Source of the DNA: Desulfarculales bacterium UBA696
GTDB taxonomy: Bacteria > Desulfobacterota > Syntrophobacteria > Syntrophobacterales > Syntrophobacteraceae
Assembly (NCBI GenBank): GCA_002298995.1
Contig: DBMO01000007.1
Location: 1-64,000 of the forward strand
DNA: 64,000 nucleotides
Reading direction: 5' to 3'
The notes under the pieces: model-generated
Databases searched by the model: none
Told to the model about the DNA's origin: nothing
The model's input: only the letters and a program-made list of their open reading frames with translations
Made by a program: the position numbers and the translations under genes
Part shown: positions 45,070 through 53,965 of the stretch, one piece after another
Position numbering within the stretch: position 1 is the first letter of the stretch
How the letters are laid out: every line of letters begins with the position of its first letter

Positions 45070-46314
45070 TTAATTTTCCAGACAGCCATGGCCGGTTGGA
45101 GAGCCTATTACGGCAGGTATCTCGACCACGAAACGGGCGCCCCCTCCCGGATTGTTAAAAGCCTTGAGGGTCCCCTGGTGGTTCTTGACGATCCCATAAC
45201 TCACCGCCAGTCCCAGTCCGGTCCCCTGTGGCTTTGTCGTGTAGAAAGGTTCGAAAATCCGCCCCAGGTCATCTTCTGAAATACCGCTTCCGGTATCTTC
45301 CACTTCTCCCACAATGCACATCCGGTCGAGATCGAACCGGCTGCTGACCTTTATGGTTCCGTCCCGGCCTATAGCCTCGGTGGAATTAAGCAGCAGATTT
45401 GTGAATACCTGCTGAATCTGGTTCTGGTTCAAAAGGCATTCGGGCAGGTCGGAGAACAGGTCTTTTGTTATTTCTATGCGGTTGCCGCGGAACATATTGT
45501 CGAGAAGGCTGAGCGTCTTTTGAATTATCGTGTTGAGATTGGCCATGGTTTGCTGATGGGTCTTTTCGCGCGAGAACTCCAGCAGGTCCTTTATGATTTC
45601 ACGGCAGCGCACCGTTTCTTCGATTATTATGTCCAGACCCTCCCCGACGGTGCCCCCCGGATCGGCCTTTTCCCTCAAACTGGTACTGAAAAGCAGAATT
45701 CCCGAAAGCGGATTATTTATTTCGTGTGCTATACCTGCCGCCATCCTGCCCAGTGCGGTAAGTTTATCGGTTCGCGTAGCCAGTTGATCGTAGCGGCACT
45801 GCAATTCTTCAAAAAGCCAGGCACGCTCCACCGCGCACGCGCATTCCTGGGCAACGGAGGACAAGAAGTCCAGCTCTTCCTCGGGGAAGATTCTCTTCTC
45901 GGCGAAGCAGATCCGAATTACCCCGATGATGTCTTTTCTAAGCGTTATCGGAAGGTTCAGCATCATGCGGATACCTTCCTCCCAGGCCTCCTCGGGATAC
46001 TGAACTCGGGGATCGTTTAGTATGTCGTCAATTATGACCGGACGATTTTCCCGGTACATTTCCTCGATCACCCTCATATTCGAAACCGGTCCCTTGCTTA
46101 CGTAATGGTCGCTCAAACCATAAGCGGCACAGAGTTCGAGTTGGCCCTTCTCAAGGTCAAGGCTCCGGAACATGGTTCCCTTTGCTCCCAGGATCTGGGT
46201 CACTTTGGAAACAACCAGCTCGAGAACTTCGCGAACGTCGGTAGACGAATGCACCAGCGCGATTATCTCGCGAAATACATCGTAGAAACCCTGGACTCGC
46301 AAAGGACTCAGCAT
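45070..46314 (-). CDS. GAF-domain soluble histidine kinase
   Basis: The 414-residue protein has an N-terminal GAF domain (about 15-170), with no signal or membrane segment. It is followed by a short coiled coil, HisKA with MAAGIAHEINNPLSGI near residue 190-205, and an ATPase domain with NLLLNSTEAI (N box), VEDTGSGI (G1) and GTGLGLAVSYGI (G2). It is the first gene of the formate dehydrogenase operon and is immediately followed by the decayed receiver, so it probably once formed a two-component pair that senses a cytosolic signal. Whether it now phosphorylates another regulator is unknown. Confidence 0.92.
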   Translation of the reverse strand: MLSPLRVQGFYDVFREIIALVHSSTDVREVLELVVSKVTQILGAKGTMFRSLDLEKGQLELCAAYGLSDHYVSKGPVSNMRVIEEMYRENRPVIIDDILNDPRVQYPEEAWEEGIRMMLNLPITLRKDIIGVIRICFAEKRIFPEEELDFLSSVAQECACAVERAWLFEELQCRYDQLATRTDKLTALGRMAAGIAHEINNPLSGILLFSTSLREKADPGGTVGEGLDIIIEETVRCREIIKDLLEFSREKTHQQTMANLNTIIQKTLSLLDNMFRGNRIEITKDLFSDLPECLLNQNQIQQVFTNLLLNSTEAIGRDGTIKVSSRFDLDRMCIVGEVEDTGSGISEDDLGRIFEPFYTTKPQGTGLGLAVSYGIVKNHQGTLKAFNNPGGGARFVVEIPAVIGSPTGHGCLEN

Positions 46315-46803
46315 GGCGTTTCTTCTCCCGGAGCAGGGGGGATTCCATTCGGATCTGTCGGTATGCTTTTAGACGACGGAGTGGAATTGCGGCGGTAGAA
46401 GCTGAGCGGCGAATTTGGGAAAGAGCGAAAGAACGTGTCAGAATGTTTCACAACTACTGATTAACTGATTTTGGTTTATTGTTCAAGGATAAAAGTCCGG
46501 GAAAGCGCAATCGGCGCGGAGCAATAGCTAAGTATCCATACTTGCCGGGGATTTCCCAGGCAAATATTCTTTAGCATAACTTACGAAAAGATCTTCATGC
46601 AATTATTACCACCGGTGCCAGGCACGGGCAGGCCGGCGAGCACCCGAATTAACGGCAATTATTTATAGCCAAGCCTTTTCCGCGGGTTTATCTTTTTTAG
46701 AGAAACCGAGCGCATCGGTTCTCCTGTTGCGTCCTTCCGCCCACATGCTGGAGGGGGCGCCGTCGGAGGGCTTCCATCAGCAGCCCGGAGGGAGGTATAC
46801 AAA
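46315..46803. other. divergent promoter region between the kinase and ku
   Basis: About 490 bases without a gene. It must hold the promoters of the minus-strand formate dehydrogenase operon and of ku. No sigma-54 match with correct spacing was found. Confidence 0.5.
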
Positions 46804-47682
46804 ATGGCCCGCCCTATTTGGAAAGGAAGTATTTCTTTCGGCCTGGTCAACATTCCCATCACACTATATTCGGCCGAGAAGAAAAAAGATCTCAGCTTCA
46901 AGCTACTCGACAAGAGGACCCGCTCGCAGGTGCACTACGAAAGGGTAAGCGAGGAAACGAAGCAGGAGGTTCCCTGGGACAATATCGTCAAGGGATACGA
47001 GTACAGCCCCGGAAACTATGTTGTCTTAACCGAGGAAGATTTCAAGAAGGCCGCCGTTGAAGCTACCCAGACAATCGCCATTACGGATTTCGTCGATCTG
47101 GCTTCAATCGAGTACATATATTTTTCAAAACCCTACTACGTCGTTCCCGGAAAACGGGCCGAGAAGGGCTACGTTCTTTTGCGGGAGATAATGAAGCGCA
47201 CCGGTAAAGTTGCCATCGCCCAGGTGGTAATTCGGTCCCGGCAGTACCTTGCAGCGCTCGTACCCCAGGATAACGCCCTCGTCCTGGAGATCCTGCGATA
47301 CCACCATGAACTGCGCGAACCGTCAGAGTTGAGCTTTCCGGCTGGAAGCCTCGAAGAGCACAAAGTATCGGACAGGGAACTCGAAATCGCCGAAATGCTT
47401 GTAAACAGCATGACGAGCGAATGGAACCCGCAAAAATACCACGATGAATACCGCGACGCCCTCATGGACTGGATAGAGAAAAAGGCTCAAGCCGGAGGCG
47501 CAATGCCTCCCGAAGAAATCCCCGTGGCCAGGAAGGAACCCGCCAAGGTAATCGATATGATGGACCTTCTGAAGCAAAGCGTCGAGCAGGCTGCAAAACA
47601 AAGAGGCGAAGGCCGCGTAAGGTCAAGGGAAAGAGAAGATCGTTCGCGAAAGGCCGGGAGCAAGAAAGCCGTGGGCGAATGA
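46804..47682 (+). CDS. ku: Ku DNA end-binding protein
   Basis: The 292-residue protein is a bacterial Ku: it begins MARPIWKGSISFGLVNIPI and contains the core KPYYVVPGKRAEKGYVLLRE. The C-terminal 45 residues are basic (RGEGRVRSREREDRSRKAGS), as in many bacterial Ku proteins, where the tail aids DNA and LigD binding. Ku forms a ring-shaped homodimer on double-strand breaks and recruits LigD. A GGAGGG site precedes the ATG. ligD follows on the same strand after about 230 bases, giving the minimal two-gene end-joining system. Confidence 0.97.
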   Translation: MARPIWKGSISFGLVNIPITLYSAEKKKDLSFKLLDKRTRSQVHYERVSEETKQEVPWDNIVKGYEYSPGNYVVLTEEDFKKAAVEATQTIAITDFVDLASIEYIYFSKPYYVVPGKRAEKGYVLLREIMKRTGKVAIAQVVIRSRQYLAALVPQDNALVLEILRYHHELREPSELSFPAGSLEEHKVSDRELEIAEMLVNSMTSEWNPQKYHDEYRDALMDWIEKKAQAGGAMPPEEIPVARKEPAKVIDMMDLLKQSVEQAAKQRGEGRVRSREREDRSRKAGSKKAVGE

Positions 47683-47752
47683 TAACCGGCCAAATATTTT
47701 GACTTGGGTTGGGCAAGAAGGTGTGGCTGTTGCCAAAAATGCGGGACCCAGG

Positions 47753-47827
47753 TTGCGGCGCGGTCTCCTGATCGTGTTGCCACATTCGTCGTAAATGTAT
47801 GGTGGGCACGGCATCTTCGTGCCCACC
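47753..47827. repeat. two palindromic repeats between ku and ligD
   Basis: GGCGCGGTCTCCTGA near 47755 matches the palindrome at 21052, here with a degenerate right arm. GGTGGGCACG-GCATCTT-CGTGCCCACC at 47801-47827 is a 10-base-arm copy of the REP-like family at 1510 and 39589. Confidence 0.7.
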
Positions 47828-47914
47828 GGCCACTGGAGGACACGATGACACCGTGCCACCCCGCGGCTTCTATATGCCGCTATATTGCAACGCCAAATCG
47901 GTTCGGGAGTTCTG

Positions 47915-50614
47915 ATGGGACTTGAAACCTACCAGGAAAAGCGCGACTTCAAACGGACCCCGGAACCGGAAGGCCAAGTCCGGTCCAGTCCAACGCGAAA
48001 TCTATACACTATCCAGAAACATGCGGCAAGCAGGCTCCACTACGACCTCAGGCTCGAACTCGACGGGGTGCTGAAGAGTTGGGCCGTGCCGAAAGGGCCA
48101 AGCCTAAAACCAGGCGAGAAGAGGCTTGCGGTTCACGTCGAAGATCATCCGCTGGAATACGGATCATTTGAGGGCGCCATCCCCGAAGGGGAGTACGGGG
48201 GCGGCACGGTCATGCTGTGGGACAGGGGGCGATGGGAACCCATCGGAGATCCGCATGAAGGCTACGCCAAAGGAGACTTAAAATTCAGGCTCCATGGCGA
48301 AAAGCTCAACGGCGCCTGGGTCCTTGCCAGAATGAAGGGGAATTCCGGCGAGGAGGGCAAGAACTGGCTGCTCATCAAGAAAAGGGATGAGTACGCGATT
48401 TCATCCGGCGATCCCGATCCCGTGGACTACATGGACCGAAGCGTGGCCGGCGGCAGGTCGATGTCCGAAATAGCCGCCCGGAGCGAAAAAGTGTGGTTCG
48501 AAGGCGAGGCGCTTCCTGGGACTGACTCGCGGGTGGAGGCCGCGCGGGCCGAATCGGGTAAGGGAGCAAGAAAAAAGACGCGGGCCCCCATTGACCCTTC
48601 AGGTCTGTCGGGTGCGCGCCCCGCTCCCCTGCCGCATATCTTCCGCCCCGAGCTTGCAACGCTCGTCGCCAAGCCCCCCGAGGGGGAAAACTGGATTCAC
48701 GAAATTAAGTACGACGGATACAGAATCCTTTGCTTCCTATCCGATGGCGCTGTTCGTCTCGTTTCGAGAAATGGAAACGATTGGACCGTCAAATTTCGGG
48801 AAATTGCGGAAGTCGTGTCGAAACCGCCGGTTGAAAGCGCCATCCTGGATGGGGAACTGGTGGTTCTTGACGAGAAAGGCAGGACAGATTTCCAGGCGCT
48901 CCAGAACATCCTGAAAGGGATCGGACCGGGGAAGCTCGTCTATTACGTTTTTGATATTCCCTATGCCGCCGGCTTCGATTTAACTTCGACCCCGCTGGTT
49001 GTTCGCAAAGGATTATTGCGAAATTTGCTCGAATCGTGGTCCCAAAAATCCGCAAACGACTCGATTCGCTACTCAGACCACATACAGGGAAATGGCGGGG
49101 CGGTTTTCTCAAACGCCTGCCGCCTTGGCCTCGAAGGAATCGTATCGAAGCAGTCTGACAGCCCCTACGATCAAAAACGCTCCCGGCGCTGGCTCAAGGT
49201 GAAGTGCTTTCACCGACAGGAATTCGTAATCGGCGGCTTCACCGAACCCGGCGGCTCCCGGACGGGATTTGGCGCTTTGCTCCTGGGCTACTACCGCCCG
49301 GACGGGGCACTGGTCTATTCGGGGAAGGCAGGCACGGGTTTTGGCGAGAGAGACCTGGCAGAAATGACCCCCAGGCTCGCGACCCTTGAAATAGATAAAT
49401 CTCCCTTCGTAAATCCCCCGACCGGCCACGAAGAAAAGGGGGTTCATTGGATTCGCCCCACGTTGGTCACGGAAGTCGAATTTTCCTCCTGGACCAAGGA
49501 AGGCATCCTGCGCCATCCCTCGTTTAAAGGACTAAGAGAAGACAAGGACTCAAAGGAGATTGTCAGGGAAGACCCCGAACCTCTGGCGCCGGTCGGGAGT
49601 ACCCAAGCGGAAAACTCGACCGGAAATAACTCCATGAAAGAAGCTCCATCCAAAACCGAGAGCCCGAATGTTCCAGTTCCAAAAGCCGGTGCACAAAAGC
49701 GGGGCAAATCCAGCGGCGCAAAAAGCGGCGGGATAGATTTGGCACTCTCAAATCCGGACCGGGTGCTTTATCCGGAAATCGGAATCACCAAGCGCGATCT
49801 CGCCGAGTATTACGCCGAGGTTGCCGAATGGATGCTTCCTCACCTGGCGCGGCGCCCTCTTACACTGGTGCGCTGCCCCGAGGGGTGGCAAAAAGAGTGT
49901 TTTTTTCAAAAGCACCTTGGAGATATAGCCCCTGGAGTCCTTCGCCAGATATCCTTCATGGGAAGGGAGGGAGTAGAATATTACAGCATCGTTGATAATG
50001 TTGATGGCCTCCTTTCGCTGGTGCGGATAGGGGCCCTCGAAATTCACGTGTGGGGGAGCCGCGAGGAAAATCTGGAACAACCGGATTTGATGATTTTCGA
50101 CCTCGACCCTGACCCCGAGGTACCATGGGAAAAGATGGTCCGCGCGGCCTTTCTCGTTCGGGAACGCCTGACCGATCTTGGTCTGAGAAGCTTCGTGAAG
50201 ACCACGGGCGGCAAGGGGCTCCACATAGCTGTACCCCTTATACCACGCGGGAACTGGGACGATGTGAAAGGGTTCTCGCGGGCGATAGCCGAGGGCATAG
50301 TCCGCGAATCGCCCAACGAATACATTGCGACTATGTCCAAGAGCAAACGCAAAGGGAAGGTATTTATAGATTATCTCAGAAACGGCAGGGGTGCGACCTT
50401 CATCGCCGCCTATTCAGCACGCGCAAGAAACGGCGCGCCCGCTTCAGCGCCAATCGGCTGGGATGAACTCCTGTCCGGCATCCGGCCTGACAGCTTCAAT
50501 ATCGGCAACATTCGCCAGAGGCTTGCATCGCTCAAAAAAGACCCCTGGGAAGGCTATTTCAAAGTCCGCCAGACAATCACGGATAAGATGATAAAAGTCC
50601 AAAAAAGGTTGTGA
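47915..50614 (+). CDS. ligD: multidomain ATP-dependent DNA ligase D (PE-LIG-POL)
   Basis: The ATG at 47915 (GGGAG site) gives 899 residues. Domain order is 3'-phosphoesterase (about 5-165; HYDLRLELDGVLKSWAVPKG), ATP-dependent ligase (about 240-540; catalytic lysine in EIKYDGYR at about residue 265) and a C-terminal primase-polymerase domain (about 600-890; LSNPDRVLYPE and the metal-binding FDLDPD). A Lys/Ser-rich linker (about 545-600) joins ligase and polymerase. It processes and seals double-strand breaks with Ku, encoded directly upstream. All domains appear intact. Confidence 0.97.
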   Translation: MGLETYQEKRDFKRTPEPEGQVRSSPTRNLYTIQKHAASRLHYDLRLELDGVLKSWAVPKGPSLKPGEKRLAVHVEDHPLEYGSFEGAIPEGEYGGGTVMLWDRGRWEPIGDPHEGYAKGDLKFRLHGEKLNGAWVLARMKGNSGEEGKNWLLIKKRDEYAISSGDPDPVDYMDRSVAGGRSMSEIAARSEKVWFEGEALPGTDSRVEAARAESGKGARKKTRAPIDPSGLSGARPAPLPHIFRPELATLVAKPPEGENWIHEIKYDGYRILCFLSDGAVRLVSRNGNDWTVKFREIAEVVSKPPVESAILDGELVVLDEKGRTDFQALQNILKGIGPGKLVYYVFDIPYAAGFDLTSTPLVVRKGLLRNLLESWSQKSANDSIRYSDHIQGNGGAVFSNACRLGLEGIVSKQSDSPYDQKRSRRWLKVKCFHRQEFVIGGFTEPGGSRTGFGALLLGYYRPDGALVYSGKAGTGFGERDLAEMTPRLATLEIDKSPFVNPPTGHEEKGVHWIRPTLVTEVEFSSWTKEGILRHPSFKGLREDKDSKEIVREDPEPLAPVGSTQAENSTGNNSMKEAPSKTESPNVPVPKAGAQKRGKSSGAKSGGIDLALSNPDRVLYPEIGITKRDLAEYYAEVAEWMLPHLARRPLTLVRCPEGWQKECFFQKHLGDIAPGVLRQISFMGREGVEYYSIVDNVDGLLSLVRIGALEIHVWGSREENLEQPDLMIFDLDPDPEVPWEKMVRAAFLVRERLTDLGLRSFVKTTGGKGLHIAVPLIPRGNWDDVKGFSRAIAEGIVRESPNEYIATMSKSKRKGKVFIDYLRNGRGATFIAAYSARARNGAPASAPIGWDELLSGIRPDSFNIGNIRQRLASLKKDPWEGYFKVRQTITDKMIKVQKRL

Positions 50615-50642
50615 CATAACCGCTGAAGGCACGAAGGGCCTG

Positions 50643-53087
50643 CTATCTCTGAATCCTCATCTTGAGGTTCCTCATCTTTTCAAGGAATTCCCTCGATGCC
50701 TCGCTTCCGCGCTGATCAATTACATGGGGGGTGATGGCCACTATCAGTTCGGTTTTTTGCAAGGTCCTGCCGGTGCTGCTGAAAAGGGGCTTTAAGAGCG
50801 GAATTTCCTGTAGGCCCGGAATTCCCGTTTTCTCGTTGTTTTCGTTCGAATCGAGTATTCCCCCAATTATGACGGTCGAGCCGCTCTGGGCAAGCAAAGT
50901 TGTCTTGATGTTGCGTTCGACAAATGTTGGAGCCTGATTGTTTGCGCCAACCGTTGCATTGGGACCGACACGCCGGATTATTCCTTCGACCTCGAGCCTG
51001 ACAAGGCCGCCGGCATTTATGTGCGGCGTGACGTTGAGTATCGTTCCTGTTTCCTCGTATTGAATTGTACTGAAAACGCTTGACGCCGAAAGATCCGCGG
51101 AGGTGCCGCCGGTAAACGAACCGGTCGGTACAGGCTGCCGGCCGCCGACCGTGATTGTCGCGTCCTTGTTATCGGTTGCCAGAAGGCTAGGGTTGGAAAG
51201 GATATTGATATTTGTCTTGGATGAGAGGATATTCAGAAAAACGGCAAGGTCCTTGGCACTGGCGATCCACGACATACCAAGCCCCGCGCCGGCAACACTC
51301 CCGATATCGGGAAATCCGAAGGTCGAGGTGGTTGTAGCGCTGCCCGTACCGATGGTGGATGACTGCTTGTTCGAAAGCCCCCCCAGTGAGAGGCCAAGCC
51401 CGGTCGGGTCATGGGGATTGTGCTGGAACCAGTATTTTATTCCGTATTGAAAATCCTTGTTCAGAGTGACCTCGGCTATCATTACTTCGATTAGAACCGC
51501 CCGCGGGAGCAGATCGAGCGTCTCCACGGTTTTCTTTATTTTTGCATAATCCGATGCATTTGCCCGCACAACTATCGCATTGTTTACTTCATCCGCAATT
51601 ACGGTCACCTCACCGGTGAAAATCCTTGGTTTGCCTGCTGCCTGGCCCCCTGTCGTACCGACAGAGCCTAGCGTGCCCCCGCCGGTCGTGCCTCTGGATG
51701 CAGTCGAACCGTAGGTGCTCCCCGTCCCTCCAAAGGTGCTTCCAGACATCGAACTCGTGCCTGTGCCGGTGGTCGTTCCCGTTCTGCCGCTTCCAAAACT
51801 CGAAGACCCGCCAAAGGAGGACCCGCTGCTGCCTGTGCCGAACCCGCTGCTGCTGCCTGTGCCGAACCCGCCGCCACGGGTTGAAGTCCTTCCTCCCGAG
51901 GCGACGACCTGCTGTTCGAGCCTCCTGGCTCCACCGCCGCCCCCCAGTCCGTAGACTGAATTAAGAATGTCGGCTATGTCACGCGCAAGGCCGTTCTGGA
52001 TGAAATAGACGTATATCTGTTCGCCGGATTCCACGCCCTGGACGTCAAGCGCATTTATCCATTGCTTCGCGGATTTTATCAAATCGCTATTCTGGGCCAT
52101 AACCAGAACGCCGCCAAAACTCTGGAGCGGAATAAAGGCGATGTTGTTCTTGATGGCGCTCTCTTTCACACCGCCAAGCTTGTTCAGCAAGGTTTCCATC
52201 CCCTGCACCGCATCCTGGGGCGATATCGACCGCAGCGGGATTATCTCCATGCTGACTTCCTGAAGGATATTCACATCTATCGTTTTCAGGAGGTTGATAA
52301 TCGAGCGGGCGTTTTCGGTCTCTTCGATGAAAATCAGACTGTTGGTGAGTGACTCGACAATGACTTTCTTGCCGGCCGACAGGAAAGGAGATGCCAGGTT
52401 GGATGCCTGTTTCGCATCCATATATCGCAGCCGGTAAATAACTATTATGGGCCTGACACCATCTTTCTGGGCCTTCAAAAGGGCGGCGTCGGCGATGGGC
52501 AGCCCGGTACCCGTGGTTTTCTGCGATGATTGTATGAAATACATGCCCTTCTTGGGCACGACGCTCACCCCGTTTGACTCATAGGCCCGCGTCACCATCT
52601 GGAGAAGTTCCTGCGGGGTAAACTCTCCTTCGATGTACATGCTTATGCGGCCCTGCAGCCCCTGGTCCAAAACATAGTTGACCTTGAGCTGATCGCCGAA
52701 AATCTGGCTCGTGACTTCCGATATGTCGGCCTTGTCGAAGTTGAGAACTATTTTCTGCCGCTCGGGTTCAGCTCCGGGAGTGATGGTAGTCAGGGGTTCC
52801 TGCCCCTCGGGGGTCAGGAGGCCGGTGGGCAGTGGCTTGCCCATTATGGATATTTCTTTTTTCTTCTTTTCTCCCTTTTCTCCACCCTTTTTTTCGCCGC
52901 CTAGCGACTGGACAACTTCAATCGGCTGACCCGATTCTCTCTCCAGTTGCGTGTATTCGCTGAGGGTGCCGAGGGAATGGGGCGCCGGGGATACCTTGCC
53001 CACCGGGGACTTTGGCGCTGTGGCCGTCTGGCAGGAGATAAAAGAAAAGGCCAGCATAATTAGAACGATAGCCTGGCGTGTTCTCAT
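50643..53087 (-). CDS. gspD: type II secretion secretin GspD
   Basis: The 814-residue protein has a lipoprotein-like signal (AFSFISC). Periplasmic N domains follow: FDKADISEVTSQIFGDQLKVNYVLDQ (N0, read here in two parts: FDKADISEVTSQIFG and DQLKVNYVLDQ), then N1-N3. The secretin core begins near residue 500 and contains TGSFTGGTS and the conserved VPxLxxIPLLKPLF-like GIPGLQEIPLLKPLF. Between about residues 385 and 490 there is an unusual Gly/Ser/Thr-rich insert in N3 with FGTGSSSG/FGTGSSGSS repeats. It forms the outer-membrane channel. It is the last gene of the minus-strand secretion cluster, 290 bases after gspM. Confidence 0.95.
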   Translation of the reverse strand: MRTRQAIVLIMLAFSFISCQTATAPKSPVGKVSPAPHSLGTLSEYTQLERESGQPIEVVQSLGGEKKGGEKGEKKKKEISIMGKPLPTGLLTPEGQEPLTTITPGAEPERQKIVLNFDKADISEVTSQIFGDQLKVNYVLDQGLQGRISMYIEGEFTPQELLQMVTRAYESNGVSVVPKKGMYFIQSSQKTTGTGLPIADAALLKAQKDGVRPIIVIYRLRYMDAKQASNLASPFLSAGKKVIVESLTNSLIFIEETENARSIINLLKTIDVNILQEVSMEIIPLRSISPQDAVQGMETLLNKLGGVKESAIKNNIAFIPLQSFGGVLVMAQNSDLIKSAKQWINALDVQGVESGEQIYVYFIQNGLARDIADILNSVYGLGGGGGARRLEQQVVASGGRTSTRGGGFGTGSSSGFGTGSSGSSFGGSSSFGSGRTGTTTGTGTSSMSGSTFGGTGSTYGSTASRGTTGGGTLGSVGTTGGQAAGKPRIFTGEVTVIADEVNNAIVVRANASDYAKIKKTVETLDLLPRAVLIEVMIAEVTLNKDFQYGIKYWFQHNPHDPTGLGLSLGGLSNKQSSTIGTGSATTTSTFGFPDIGSVAGAGLGMSWIASAKDLAVFLNILSSKTNINILSNPSLLATDNKDATITVGGRQPVPTGSFTGGTSADLSASSVFSTIQYEETGTILNVTPHINAGGLVRLEVEGIIRRVGPNATVGANNQAPTFVERNIKTTLLAQSGSTVIIGGILDSNENNEKTGIPGLQEIPLLKPLFSSTGRTLQKTELIVAITPHVIDQRGSEASREFLEKMRNLKMRIQR

Positions 53088-53377
53088 ACGAAAGGCCCCT
53101 CCTTACTTCGAGAACTTGCTCAATGACTGTCAGATACTTCAACAGAATGCAACCGCGCCAATCGCCAGAGGCGTATATCCGAGACCTTCATTCGGTCCGG
53201 GCCGGGCAATTCCGGGCGAGTTCAATTATCATTGGTATGTCTTATACTCGAAGCCTTTGCTATAGTTCAACAGTTATCGAGGCAAGTTGTAGATCCGGGC
53301 AATCGCCGACAAATGTATTTCCCTACCTGAGTTTGCCCAAAGCTAATACCTCGTTGAAAAGAAATGAAGAAGGAGAA

Positions 53378-53965
53378 TCACGTTTTTTCGCCCTTTTCCA
53401 TCAATGCAGCGAGAATAACGTTTACAACCAGATCCGGTCCCCTGTTCCGCTGAATTTTTTGAATATTAATTTCCTGCACAAGGATCGCAAATTCCGAGTT
53501 TCTTACTCGATCAAGAAAATAATAGAGACCATCCACGTTTGTCATCAAATTAAAACGGAGGTGAACTTCGGAATAGAGGCCGTACTCCTTGCTCGCGAGC
53601 ACCTGGTAGGTCTTGATGTCGAGTTTCTGGCCGTCTCCGCCCTTGGACGACAGCAGGTCCCCGAGAGAAGCTGCCAGCTGGTAGGGATCCGTCCCTCGAA
53701 AAAGCCTCTTTTGCATTTCCTTGAGTTCCTGCTCCTGCTTTTCGAGATTTTGCCTTATCTCTCCGGATTGTTTGAGTTTTTGCTCATATTTATGGACAAG
53801 CTCCTCCTGCTGCTTAATCTTGGCCTCGATTATCTCGTTTTGACCAATCACCTGGTCCAGCCAAGCGATTTTAAGCGCCAGCAGTGCGAGTACGAGGATG
53901 GCACAGGCCATAATCGTCTTGCGGTATTTCTTTGTTTGCGCCAACGAGGGCCATTGAATTTTCAT
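53378..53965 (-). CDS. gspM: type II secretion inner-membrane protein GspM (PilO-like)
   Basis: The 195-residue protein has a single membrane segment near residues 18-38 (TIMACAILVLALLALKIAW). A coiled coil (about 43-85) and a ferredoxin-like fold follow (TYQVLASKEYGLYSEVHLRF). This is the GspM/PilO layout. It pairs with the preceding gene, whose end it overlaps by 4 bases. Identification rests mainly on topology and position, since sequence conservation in this family is low. Confidence 0.75.
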   Translation of the reverse strand: MKIQWPSLAQTKKYRKTIMACAILVLALLALKIAWLDQVIGQNEIIEAKIKQQEELVHKYEQKLKQSGEIRQNLEKQEQELKEMQKRLFRGTDPYQLAASLGDLLSSKGGDGQKLDIKTYQVLASKEYGLYSEVHLRFNLMTNVDGLYYFLDRVRNSEFAILVQEINIQKIQRNRGPDLVVNVILAALMEKGEKT

